64,000 nt of DNA from Snodgrassella alvi (GCF_002777745.1 NZ_MEIO01000026.1:94395-158394), one strand, 5' to 3'; positions 38,197 through 45,378 are shown, numbered from the stretch's first letter. Numbers and translations are program-made. The notes: generated by a model from the sequence alone, not told the origin.

Positions 38197-38229
38197 AAAA
38201 ACTAAAGCGCACTTGCTAAGCAAATGCGC
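38197..38229 (-). terminator. Terminator ending the candidate regulatory RNA
   Basis: On the minus strand GCGCATTTGCTTAGCAAGTGCGC folds to a nine-pair stem with one mismatch, followed by TTTAGTTTTTG. Same tail sequence as the terminator at 37368. Confidence 0.85.
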
Positions 38230-38410
38230 TGCGATTTTTAAACTCGTTTATTACTTTTCTCAGATTTTTCGGCATCTTATTTAAAGAACAATGAACAATC
38301 CATTGTCGCTATCAACTTATGCAGCGTGGCAACCTAGCCTGTACTTCATTTTGCTGCGTTCCCCCAGTTCTTTTTCATACTGAGGTCATCGGTGTCTATG
38401 TTTGTTCGAC
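38197..38410 (-). ncRNA. Candidate phage regulatory RNA (about 210 nt)
   Basis: A strong promoter (38445-38417, minus) and an intrinsic terminator (38229-38197) bracket about 210 bases that contain no frame longer than about a dozen codons. Inside are GCAGC/GCTGC pairing around 38318-38366 and a hairpin ACAATG-GATTGTT-CATTGT near 38290-38310. Two overlapping 10-codon frames (MKKNWGNAAK at 38378 and MKYRLGCHAA at 38349) are coupled by AATGA. Position, size and the antirepressor downstream are reminiscent of C4-type antisense RNAs of phages P1 and P7; this is inference, and I found no long complementarity to the antirepressor leader. Confidence 0.45.
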
Positions 38411-38416
38411 GCAATA

Positions 38417-38445
38417 AGTATAGAAAACTAAACAAGCAAGGTCAA
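38417..38445 (-). promoter_or_regulatory. Leftward early promoter with overlapping operator
   Basis: On the minus strand TTGACC and TATACT are exactly 17 bases apart, close to consensus. The operator copy GTATAGAAAACTAAAC (38418-38433, plus) covers the -10 and spacer. This is the expected place for repressor control of the leftward transcript. Confidence 0.8.
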
Positions 38446-38495
38446 TAATAAATTTAAAAAAATATACATTATTTCCTTAAATTTATTATATATAT

Positions 38496-38532
38496 TTGAT
38501 TTTTAATTATAAAAATGTATACAAAACTATAC
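38496..38532 (+). promoter_or_regulatory. Promoter and operator of the second repressor gene
   Basis: TTGATT (38496-38501) and TATACA (38518-38523) are 16 bases apart. The operator GTATACAAAACTATAC (38517-38532) overlaps the -10. It lies about 80 bases before the ATG at 38610. Confidence 0.65.
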
Positions 38533-38609
38533 CAGAGAAGCTCCAACCTCTGTAATATTTTTCATTGGTAAACATGTATAATTTATTATTTTTAACTAGG
38601 AACATACAT

Positions 38610-39359
38610 ATGAACAACCGAACACTGAGGCTGCGTTATTTAATTGAGCGATATTTTGGAGGTAGTCAAACTGAATTTGCAAAAGCAATTAAGCGCAATA
38701 CTACCCAAGTTAATGCATTGGTTAAAGGCGGAGAGGTCAAAGGCGGTAAGAATCTTGGAGATGCTTTAGCCTTATATATTGAGCGGACATTAGGACTAGT
38801 AATAGGGTGGTTTGATGAGCCAATTGACGGCGATAACAGTCTTTCAAAGCCCAATAAAACAGACAACAAAGTATTAGGCAGAGAAGCAGGCTTGTTGAGA
38901 GTAGGGTTTGTTGAGGCTTTCGATGAGTCAAATGATTTTCTGGATTGGGGGGTTGATATCCCACTTTATACTGATATACGCCTATCAGCCGGCAATGGAT
39001 TTTCGGCTGATATTCAAGACTATAATAATTTAAAATTAAGATTTTCAACCAATATGTTGCGTCGTTATAATGTTAAACCTAATTATGCTGTATGCATAAC
39101 TGTGGACGGAAGTAGCATGGAACCTGGGATACCAGACGGAGCAATAGTTGGTATAAATACAGAAGATAAGATTCTTCGGAATGATAAGTTATACGCAATA
39201 AATTATGATGGGCTTTTGTGCATTAGAATTTTACGCAAACTTCCTAGTAGTAAAATATTGATTCAAAGTTATAATACAGCATTATACCCTAATGAAGAGG
39301 TTGGTATAGAAGATGTAAGTATTATAGGGCGTATATTCTGGTGGTCTGTTTTTATTTGA
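38610..39359 (+). CDS. S24-family phage repressor-like protein (second repressor)
   Basis: A 249-residue protein: N-terminal DNA-binding helices (about 1-65, GSQTEFAKAIKRNTTQVNAL) and a C-terminal LexA/CI-type S24 domain. The putative cleavage site is Ala-Gly (LSAGNG, about 127-128) and the nucleophile Ser is in DGSSMEPGIP (about 169). Where CI-type proteins have the catalytic Lys, this one reads CIRILRK (Arg about 206), so self-cleavage may be impaired. ATG at 38610 chosen (AGGAA eight bases upstream); earlier in-frame ATG at 38574 lacks a site. It faces the CI gene convergently and has an operator in its own promoter. Confidence 0.75.
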   Translation: MNNRTLRLRYLIERYFGGSQTEFAKAIKRNTTQVNALVKGGEVKGGKNLGDALALYIERTLGLVIGWFDEPIDGDNSLSKPNKTDNKVLGREAGLLRVGFVEAFDESNDFLDWGVDIPLYTDIRLSAGNGFSADIQDYNNLKLRFSTNMLRRYNVKPNYAVCITVDGSSMEPGIPDGAIVGINTEDKILRNDKLYAINYDGLLCIRILRKLPSSKILIQSYNTALYPNEEVGIEDVSIIGRIFWWSVFI

Positions 39360-39499
39360 AGTTAACGCATATTAATTTGTTTGTTTCATTGAAATATTAT
39401 CTCCCTTTTATATGATTTCAACATAACAGATCATAGAAGTTATTAGAAAGATAGAAAAACTAATTATAAGCAAACATGTAAGATGGAGGATAGATAGGA

Positions 39500-40222
39500 T
39501 TAAATATCTATAAAATCAAGTGGCAATGCTTTCCAAAATTTCCCATGAACAATTAAACGGTCAAGTTCATCTGGAGTAATCTCAAAGTCAGTATCCTTAT
39601 ATAACTCATTATCAGATATTACTTTAATAACTCCAGATTTACCTCTTGCTAGGCGTTTAATATATGTATAACCATCAAAGGTAATTAAATAAACACCGCT
39701 ATCTTGGAATTTATCTATATCAGTTTTAATTAAAGTAATTGAGCGTCTTGGGATGGTTGGTTCCATACTGTCGCCATCTGGTGGCATTAACTCAACACCA
39801 TTTAGATTTTGTGTTCCAAGTAGTTCAACAAGAGCATTATTAGGAATTTCTATTGTTCTTAAAAGTTCGGGAAAATCTGGATTACAAGACCCGAAACCGC
39901 AGGATGCGCGCATATCATATAGTCTCAATATGGTTGTATTGCTTTGTGTAGATACAGTTATATTTGACAAGGTAGTTGTGGTGACTATGTCATTATCTCT
40001 AACTGTTTTATATTTACTTCCAGAACCTTCTGCTAGCCATTGAGAAGAAAAATTTGTTTTCTTATCAAATTCTAATAATGGTTTTTTACCTAGCCCAGTA
40101 TCACCTTTGAACCATTGATTAACTAGCCCTTTAGAAACCTTTGCAAAATCTGCTAACTCTTGTTGCGTAACAAGCCCATGTTCTGACATTAATTCCTGTA
40201 AACGTTCTCTTAGTGTACTCAT
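39500..40222 (-). CDS. CI-like phage repressor with S24 autocleavage domain
   Basis: A 240-residue repressor. N-terminal XRE helix-turn-helix (VTQQELADFAKVSKGLVNQ, about 18-36), linker, then S24 domain with cleavage site Cys-Gly (ASCGFGS, about 108-109), Ser in PPDGDSMEPTIP (152) and Lys in YTYIKRLARG (189). The Ser/Lys dyad is intact, so RecA-stimulated self-cleavage and SOS induction are expected. It is divergent from the cro-like gene across a 117-bp control region. ATG at 40222; a TTG at 40231 is less likely. Confidence 0.88.
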   Translation of the reverse strand: MSTLRERLQELMSEHGLVTQQELADFAKVSKGLVNQWFKGDTGLGKKPLLEFDKKTNFSSQWLAEGSGSKYKTVRDNDIVTTTTLSNITVSTQSNTTILRLYDMRASCGFGSCNPDFPELLRTIEIPNNALVELLGTQNLNGVELMPPDGDSMEPTIPRRSITLIKTDIDKFQDSGVYLITFDGYTYIKRLARGKSGVIKVISDNELYKDTDFEITPDELDRLIVHGKFWKALPLDFIDI

Positions 40223-40279
40223 GTCAAACAATCCCTTTTATTTTGTTCAGTAGTCTAAACAAAAAGACGTATAGTATGC

Positions 40280-40309
40280 TTGACTTCTTGAGGTATAGAA
40301 AACTATACT
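40280..40309 (+). promoter_or_regulatory. Rightward early promoter (PR-like) with operator
   Basis: TTGACT (40280-40285) and TATACT (40304-40309) are 18 bases apart. The perfect inverted repeat GTATAG-AAAA-CTATAC (40293-40308) covers the spacer and -10, with a half-site GTATAG at 40269-40274. Repressor binding here would shut off the cro-like and replication genes. Confidence 0.85.
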
Positions 40310-40339
40310 AATTTAAGTTTAATTCTTGAGGCGTAAGCT

Positions 40340-40528
40340 ATGCACGCAAAAGACAATGAATTCATTGATGCATTAGGAGGCGTTACAAAAGTTGCAAAAA
40401 TTTGTGGGATAACGCGGGGAGCCGTTTCTCAATGGAGGCAACGAGGGATTCCTAAAGCCCAACTCAACTATTTAAGAATACTGCATGAAGAAATCTATCT
40501 ATACATATTTCATGGAGGGGCTAATTAA
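40340..40528 (+). CDS. Cro-like DNA-binding protein
   Basis: A 62-residue protein, almost entirely a helix-turn-helix of the YdaS/Cro type: ALGGVTKVAKICGITRGAVS then QWRQRGIPKAQLNYL. It starts the rightward early operon and is divergent from CI. RBS GAGG lies eight bases before the ATG. Its stop shares bases with the next ATG (TAATG). Confidence 0.85.
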   Translation: MHAKDNEFIDALGGVTKVAKICGITRGAVSQWRQRGIPKAQLNYLRILHEEIYLYIFHGGAN

Positions 40529-40866
40529 TGATGACTAAAACAGCCCAAGCAAACCAGATTTTGAATAATCAAGATACAGAAGCAGCAGAGGTTGTGATTA
40601 ACCTTGCTGCTATTCGATATCAAGCGAAAAGATTACAAGCGCATTTTCTTAATGCTGGCTTTCAATTCAGCGATAGCGAGTTCTTTAATTTGGCTTTTGA
40701 TTTTATCGAGATCGTTTCTAGTGAAGACGTGCCCGCATTTATCGCACAGCAAGCCTGTGAGCCGAGAAAAGTCGTTTTTTTCCCCTTTCTTCATCTTAAG
40801 CCCTTTTTTGCCGCACTGAGGACGAAACACTGGCCAGAACTGGAGGATACCCACGATGACAACTAA
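40528..40866 (+). CDS. Hypothetical early phage protein (112 aa)
   Basis: Preceded by a strong GGAGGGG and starting at ATGATG (40528 or 40531), coupled to the cro-like gene. Residues 1-40 are polar helical (QANQILNNQDTEAAEVVINL). Residues 40-105 are rich in Phe and Pro and are read from DNA whose opposite strand, in register, encodes a zinc-ribbon-like protein (40633-40854). No known fold for the sense product. It overlaps the next gene by 11 bases. Confidence 0.55.
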   Translation: MMTKTAQANQILNNQDTEAAEVVINLAAIRYQAKRLQAHFLNAGFQFSDSEFFNLAFDFIEIVSSEDVPAFIAQQACEPRKVVFFPFLHLKPFFAALRTKHWPELEDTHDDN

Positions 40867-41065
40867 AGCAACTCAAATCTATCTGCAAGATGGTCAATCT
40901 GAGGTTGATTTTAAATTTAATGATGAATGGTGCCAGCTTAAAGAGCTGATACGCGCGGGCAGGACAGACGAGGCGCATCAGTTATTGGATGTGCTAAATG
41001 AAATATACCGAAACCGCCCGACTGAGGTTGTTGAGGCGTTGGAAGAGGAGATGGGGCTGAGATGA
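40856..41065 (+). CDS. Hypothetical early phage protein (69 aa)
   Basis: A small acidic protein (LIRAGRTDEAHQLLDVLNEI then YRNRPTEVVEALEEEMGL) with likely helical structure. It overlaps the preceding gene by 11 bases and its stop overlaps a further short frame (ATGA at 41062). Function unknown; part of the rightward early operon. Confidence 0.55.
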   Translation: MTTKATQIYLQDGQSEVDFKFNDEWCQLKELIRAGRTDEAHQLLDVLNEIYRNRPTEVVEALEEEMGLR

Positions 41066-41142
41066 AGAACAATAAAAAAAAGCCCATGAAACTGGGCTTT
41101 CGGGGAACGGCTGATTTGGCAGTCGTTCAATTCTTTAAATAA
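41062..41142 (+). CDS. Possible 26-residue coupled mini-frame
   Basis: ATG at 41062 overlaps the previous stop (ATGA). The product starts MKNNKKKPMKLGFRGTADLA. The bases also form a hairpin whose T-run faces the minus strand, so the frame may be incidental to that structure. Confidence 0.25.
   Translation: MKNNKKKPMKLGFRGTADLAVVQFFK
41072..41100 (-). terminator. Minus-strand terminator inside rightward early operon
   Basis: On the minus strand AAGCCCA-GTTTCA-TGGGCTT is followed by TTTTTTTATT. It would stop leftward transcripts before they reach the early control region. Confidence 0.7.
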
Positions 41143-41166
41143 CTACAGAAAACTACAGGTGTAATT

Positions 41167-42324
41167 ATGACTTCAGTAGTAAATCTTGTCAATGATAACT
41201 CTTTAAAAATAGGCGATATTATCGGTGATATTACATGCGCCTACAATCCGCGTCTGAAACGTATATGTAAGGGCGATATTAAGGCTGGGCTGGTTTTAAA
41301 CCAGTTGCACTATTGGTGGCAGTACTGTACCAGTATGGCAAAGGGTTTTTATAAGTCTGTTAAGGAATTGGCTCATGAGCTGGATTTAAGTGAATATGCG
41401 GTAAGGAAATCCATCAAGATGCTGGAAAGCCTTGGCTATATCCGTCGCAAGGTTAAGAAGCTTGAGCATAAAACTTATTATCTGATTGATGAGGCTGCGA
41501 TTAAAAAGGCGGCTGAGTGTCTTGATGCTGATAAAGCAGACAAGCCTAGATATCGTGTATTTACTGGTGTGCTTGGTCGTATTAGCCGAGGTGCAAAATA
41601 TGACATTTCCCGAATGACGACATGTCGCAGTTCGGGAGTGTTGACATGTGACAACTCGGGAGTGACGACATGTCAACACTCGGGAGTTGCGACATGTGAC
41701 AGTTCGTATAAAGAAGAGATTTATACAAAGAATTATTCAGAGAATTATTCAGAGATAGAGCGCGCTCGTGATTCTGAGGATTTTGAGTTAACTCCAGATG
41801 GTGAACAGTCAGAATCGAATGATGGTAATGCTGATGATGACGGTGTGGTGTATGCGCCGATAGGGTTGCATAAGAAATGTGGCTGGGGTGAAAACTGGGT
41901 AATGCCGGATAAATATCTGGATTATGCGGCAGCTAAGGGGCTTGTTGGGACTGCGCTGGATATTGAGATTGAGAAGTTTGTGAATTACTGGCTATCTGGT
42001 GATGCTAAAGCCCCTAATAAACGCAATTGGGAAGCTACATGGCGCAACTGGGTTTTAAAGTGGCTGGAGTATGGTTCTGGCAGGATGGGTGCCAATAAAC
42101 GCCGGAATGAATGGGATTGTACTAATGCGCGCTATGTGGAGGTAAGGCCGAATCTGCGGGTGTATGGGGTAGATGTTGGCGGACGCAAGGTGTTTGTTTC
42201 TGTTCTTGGGCAAGCTGGGGAATGGAACGCGCCGAGATGGGAAGATGTAGGCTATAGCTCAAGTGCTGATGAGTTGTTTATGGAAACTTTGCGTCTGTGG
42301 AATGAGGCTGATTATGGACGCTAA
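41167..42324 (+). CDS. Phage replication initiator (lambda O-like), origin embedded
   Basis: A 385-residue protein. The N-terminal ~120 residues form a winged-helix replication-protein domain (GLVLNQLHYWWQYCTSMAKG, then SVKELAHELDLSEYAVRKSI). Residues about 150-182 are a repeat of eight residues (TTCRSSGV, LTCDNSGV, TTCQHSGV, ATCDSS), which reflects four 24-bp iterons in the DNA. After an acidic linker, a C-terminal domain contains MPDKYLDYAAAKGLVGTALD and NWEATWRNWVLKWLEYGSG, as in initiators that recruit a helicase. It overlaps the primase-helicase gene by 11 bases. Initiator role is inferred from domains, iterons and position. Confidence 0.8.
   Translation: MTSVVNLVNDNSLKIGDIIGDITCAYNPRLKRICKGDIKAGLVLNQLHYWWQYCTSMAKGFYKSVKELAHELDLSEYAVRKSIKMLESLGYIRRKVKKLEHKTYYLIDEAAIKKAAECLDADKADKPRYRVFTGVLGRISRGAKYDISRMTTCRSSGVLTCDNSGVTTCQHSGVATCDSSYKEEIYTKNYSENYSEIERARDSEDFELTPDGEQSESNDGNADDDGVVYAPIGLHKKCGWGENWVMPDKYLDYAAAKGLVGTALDIEIEKFVNYWLSGDAKAPNKRNWEATWRNWVLKWLEYGSGRMGANKRRNEWDCTNARYVEVRPNLRVYGVDVGGRKVFVSVLGQAGEWNAPRWEDVGYSSSADELFMETLRLWNEADYGR
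41602..41765 (+). other. Putative phage replication origin
   Basis: Iterons at 41619-41712 are followed at once by an AT-rich stretch (41706-41758) with a 12-base tandem repeat (AGAATTATTCAG type). Iterons inside an initiator gene followed by an AT-rich unwinding element is the lambda ori layout, which supports an origin here. Confidence 0.75.
41619..41712 (+). repeat. Four 24-bp origin iterons
   Basis: Direct repeats start at 41619, 41643, 41667 and 41691, exactly 24 bases apart. Each begins GACATGT(C/G) and carries (A/T)CGGGAGT about 12 bases on; the fourth is truncated at its end. An inverted CCCGAA just before the first (41609-41614) opposes TTCGGG in the first repeat. Confidence 0.9.
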
Positions 42325-44155
42325 GGAGGTATCTCAATTGCTGGCAGATAAGGCGTTAAGCGTGTCTGAATATCTGCTTCCCAATGGCAAGAAAAATGGC
42401 AATGAGTGGTGCTGTGGCTCGATTAATGGCGAGGAGGGTCAATCGCTAAAGGTGCATTTATCTGGCAGTAAGGCTGGTGTCTGGAAAGATTTCAGTGATC
42501 AGGACAAAGGTGGTGATTTGCTGGATTTGTGGGCAGCCTGTAGGGGATTGAGCTTTGTTGATGCGCTTAAGGATGCCTGTAAGTGGCTGGGGGTTGAGTT
42601 TTCTCCCAAGTTCTCAGTTGCCGGTAAAAAATCATTTACGCGCCCATCTGTACGCTTGGGGGAGGTGATTCAGCCAAAAGAGGATGGTTATTTTGACAGG
42701 CGGCGCATTAATGGCTGTACGCTTAAGGCTTACTGTGTGGCCAATCATGATAGGGAGATTGCTTTTCCGTTAATGGTTGAGGGGGTTATTTATAACATCA
42801 AGTACCTGACACCACGGCGAAAGGGTGAGGAGAAAAACCGCTGGCGACAAGAATCAAACTGTGAGCCATGTTTGTTTGGGTGGCAGGTAATCTCGCCTGA
42901 TGATGACAAGGTTGTGATTACTGAGGGTGAAATTGATGCCTTGAGTGTTTTCCAGTCTGGGGTAAAGGCACTGTCTATGCCTAGCGGTGCTAAAAATCTG
43001 GAGTGGATTGAATACGACTGGGAGCGGTTGCAGCAGTTTAGGGTGATTTATCTGGCCTTGGATAATGATGATCCGGGACAGTTGGCCACGAGGGAGGTTT
43101 TGAAACGGCTTGGTGAGCACCGGTGCAAGTTGGTTGATTGGGGCGATTTTAAGGATGCTAATGAGTGCCTGTGTAGGGCTGGTGAAGCTGCTGTACTGGA
43201 TGCAATCGTCAATGCCAATTACACCAAACCGGAAGATTTAAAAAACGCTATTGAGTACGCGGACATTTTGTTTCAGGATTTTAATGGATTACTTGAAGCT
43301 GCCGCAGGTAATACTACGCCATTTGCTGGGATGAAGGATTTTAAGTTTGGCATGGATCAGTTGACGGTATGGACTGGTTACAGTGGGCACGGCAAAAGCC
43401 AGCTATTGGGGTATTGTATGTGTGAAATGATACTGAGGCAGAAAGAACGCATTTGTTTGTTTTCCGGGGAGATGAAGCCCTACAAGGTATTAAATCGAAT
43501 GGTTAGGCAGGTATGTGGAAAGCAGCGCCCTGATACTGCGGATTTAACAGAGGCATTAAATTTGCTATCTGGGGGCATGAATATCAGTGGTGAGCGTTGC
43601 ACGGAAGAAAATGGCAATGAATCTGGCGGGCTATGGATATATGACATTAATGGTGCTGCCAGTCTGGAAAGGATGCTCAATGTATTTAAATATGCTAAGC
43701 AACGATATAACTGCCGTCATTTTGTTATTGATAGTTTGATGATGCTGGGGGTGGCTGAAAGTGATGTGGACAGGCAGAAAAAGATAGCGGAAATGCTGCG
43801 GGATTTTAAATCTCAAAACAATATACATATTCACCTTGTTGCACACCCTCGCAAGCCTGATAACGGCGATGAATCTAAGCCTCCTAACAAGCATGATGTC
43901 AGGGGGTCGGCAGGGATTACTGATCTTGCTGATAATGTTTTGGTTGTATGGAGGAATAGTGATGCTACAGGTTACGGGACAGACCCGGATGCCAAGCTTA
44001 TTTGTCAAAAACAACGCGATTCGGGTTATCAGCCGATGGTTAATCTGTTTTTTGACCATGAAAGCTGCCAGTACCATGAGCGTGGAAGGGAGGCTATTAG
44101 CATGATTACAGGTGAAAGAGTTCGGCGGGATTTTAAGCCACAGCATGGGCGATGA
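42314..44155 (+). CDS. Phage primase-helicase (Toprim plus RecA-like helicase)
   Basis: About 613 residues resembling T7 gp4/Twinkle-type enzymes. N-terminal domain (about 1-130) with AGVWKDFSDQDKGGDLLDLW, as in zinc-binding primases but with too few cysteines for a ribbon. Toprim domain about 195-290: VVITEGEIDALSVFQ and VIYLALDNDDPGQLA. The helicase has Walker A in TGYSGHGKSQLLG (about 354), Walker B in HFVIDSLMMLG, and sensor-like HIHLVAHPRKPDNG. It should unwind and prime DNA at the fork. The ATG at 42314 has GAGG seven bases upstream; the earlier in-frame start lies inside the initiator gene. Confidence 0.85.
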   Translation: MDAKEVSQLLADKALSVSEYLLPNGKKNGNEWCCGSINGEEGQSLKVHLSGSKAGVWKDFSDQDKGGDLLDLWAACRGLSFVDALKDACKWLGVEFSPKFSVAGKKSFTRPSVRLGEVIQPKEDGYFDRRRINGCTLKAYCVANHDREIAFPLMVEGVIYNIKYLTPRRKGEEKNRWRQESNCEPCLFGWQVISPDDDKVVITEGEIDALSVFQSGVKALSMPSGAKNLEWIEYDWERLQQFRVIYLALDNDDPGQLATREVLKRLGEHRCKLVDWGDFKDANECLCRAGEAAVLDAIVNANYTKPEDLKNAIEYADILFQDFNGLLEAAAGNTTPFAGMKDFKFGMDQLTVWTGYSGHGKSQLLGYCMCEMILRQKERICLFSGEMKPYKVLNRMVRQVCGKQRPDTADLTEALNLLSGGMNISGERCTEENGNESGGLWIYDINGAASLERMLNVFKYAKQRYNCRHFVIDSLMMLGVAESDVDRQKKIAEMLRDFKSQNNIHIHLVAHPRKPDNGDESKPPNKHDVRGSAGITDLADNVLVVWRNSDATGYGTDPDAKLICQKQRDSGYQPMVNLFFDHESCQYHERGREAISMITGERVRRDFKPQHGR

Positions 44156-44199
44156 TGCTGTCAAATTTGGGAAAAAGTGAAGATTTAAGGGTATGTTTG

Positions 44200-44625
44200 A
44201 TGATTAGTAAGATTGAAATAGACACTGCTGCAGATGTGCTGGCTGCGTATGAGCGAACTATGGCTGACCGGAAGAGGCAAGGGCATTGTCTGAGTGCTGA
44301 ATGGCGCTACGGGAAAGAGAAAGTTATCAGGGAATATGCTTTTGATGGTGTGCACTATAAACCTGAGGTGTTTGCATTGGTAAAAAGTGCGTTGTCGTTA
44401 TTGGCACAAAACAATCGTGAGGCGTTTAATGTGCTTAGTATTGAGTATGGACGTAAAAGCCCTTATTTTAAGCGCCGTTCAATCACTGCACGCCATCGTG
44501 CTATGGTTAACAGGAGCGCATGGGCTGAACAAGTAGAAAGGGCGTTAGTACTGTTTTGGGCGTATATGCAACATTGTGAAAATTTTGATAAATATTTTTT
44601 TAATTCACCCTTGTACATGACGTGA
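44200..44625 (+). CDS. Hypothetical phage protein, possible late regulator
   Basis: About 141 residues, basic and helical (AAYERTMADRKRQGHCLSAE, YGRKSPYFKRRSITARHRAM). The C-terminal AEQVERALVLFWAYMQHCEN is amphipathic. Position after the replication genes and just before a strong terminator is that of an antitermination Q-type protein in lambdoid phages, but I cannot recognise that family here. ATG at 44200 chosen for AAGGG eight bases upstream; an ATG at 44152 in frame overlaps the helicase stop. Confidence 0.5.
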   Translation: MISKIEIDTAADVLAAYERTMADRKRQGHCLSAEWRYGKEKVIREYAFDGVHYKPEVFALVKSALSLLAQNNREAFNVLSIEYGRKSPYFKRRSITARHRAMVNRSAWAEQVERALVLFWAYMQHCENFDKYFFNSPLYMT

Positions 44626-44749
44626 ATATTTAGTATATTTCTAATCACTACTCTGTTTTTTTCTTTTTAATGCCGGTGGCAGCTTTGCTGCACCCAAAAA
44701 AAGATATTAACATTGTATTCTCCTTTTAGTTGATAAACTTTACTACTAC

Positions 44750-44778
44750 GCCCGCCATCTCCCTGGCGGGTTTTTTTT
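44750..44778 (+). terminator. Strong terminator ending the rightward early operon
   Basis: CCCGCCA-TCTCCC-TGGCGGG followed by TTTTTTTTATT. It separates the replication block from the accessory units. Confidence 0.92.
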
Positions 44779-44839
44779 ATTGGGTATCTGGATGATCAAT
44801 ATTAACCTCGATACCAAATATCGCTTTGACGGGCTTTGA

Positions 44840-45196
44840 TCATGCAAGTAAGTCTAGTTGACCCTCATGAATACCCAATGCGGTAGCCAATTTAATTCTT
44901 GTGGCTTTACGTGGTTTTTTTGATGATTCCAGTTGTGAATAAGCTGGTTGAGTTATGCCTAATTTTTTAGCACATTCTTCTTGTGTAAGTTGCAAGTACT
45001 CGCGCCATGCCCGAGCAGGTGAGTATTGTTTGTCGAACAATAAATCTACCACTTCACTAGGAATGGCATTTTTAAGGTTAATAACAGATTGATTGGTTAG
45101 CTGTCTAAAATCTTCATAGGGGATAACAACAAACTGAGGCATACCTTGTTTATCGTTGATGATTTGATAGTTAGTATTAATATGCGCGTTCGTCAC
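44840..45196 (-). CDS. Solitary XRE-family regulator (antitoxin-like)
   Basis: About 118 residues: an N-terminal segment similar to antitoxin dimerisation regions (GMPQFVVIPYEDFRQLTNQS) and a C-terminal helix-turn-helix, LQLTQEECAKKLGITQPAYS then QLESSKKPRKATRIKLA (about 65-110). Proteins of this layout are often antitoxins next to RelE-type toxins, but no toxin gene is adjacent. GTG at 45196 is supported by GGAGGAGG eight bases upstream and a TATAAT about 26 bases before. The longer ATG frame (45301) runs through that promoter. Opposite in direction to the surrounding phage genes. Confidence 0.7.
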   Translation of the reverse strand: MTNAHINTNYQIINDKQGMPQFVVIPYEDFRQLTNQSVINLKNAIPSEVVDLLFDKQYSPARAWREYLQLTQEECAKKLGITQPAYSQLESSKKPRKATRIKLATALGIHEGQLDLLA

Positions 45197-45221
45197 GTTT
45201 TTTAACCTCCTCCACGGGAAT

Positions 45222-45284
45222 ATTATACAAGTAAGGGATAGATATGATTGATGGTTGCGACGATAACCAATCCAATATTGGATT
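45222..45284 (-). promoter_or_regulatory. Promoter and palindrome of the XRE regulator
   Basis: On the minus strand TGTATAAT (-10 at 45227-45222) precedes the GTG start; AATCCAATATTGGATT (45269-45284) is a perfect 16-base palindrome about 45 bases further upstream, a likely autoregulatory operator. Confidence 0.65.
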
Positions 45285-45337
45285 AAGACAAGCTCACGCA
45301 TGCGATGGGCTTTTTATTGGGGTTCTAATATAGATTA

Positions 45338-45361
45338 AGCCAGCTTAACTGCTGGCTTTTA
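45338..45361 (+). terminator. Hairpin terminator beyond hicB
   Basis: AGCCAGC-TTAACT-GCTGGCT followed by TTTAT on the plus strand; preceded by few T on the minus side (AAAAGCC), so it is mainly a plus-strand terminator, with some effect on the leftward hicB transcript. Confidence 0.65.
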
Positions 45362-45378
45362 TGTTCTAGTAATCGGTA

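Noticed and set aside
38250..38400. Segment considered as SRP RNA or tmRNA
   Set aside because: It lacks the conserved GGAA tetraloop region of 4.5S RNA and the tRNA-like ends of tmRNA; prophage context favours a phage regulatory RNA.
41139..41158. CTACAG-AAAA-CTACAG before the replication initiator as a fourth operator
   Set aside because: The arms are direct repeats and not inverted, so it does not match the GTATAG-AAAA-CTATAC operator.
44673..44700. GGTGGCAGC-TTT-GCTGCACC hairpin after the 44200 gene
   Set aside because: Followed by A residues on the plus strand and by no T-run on the minus strand; could be a processing site but cannot be supported as terminator.
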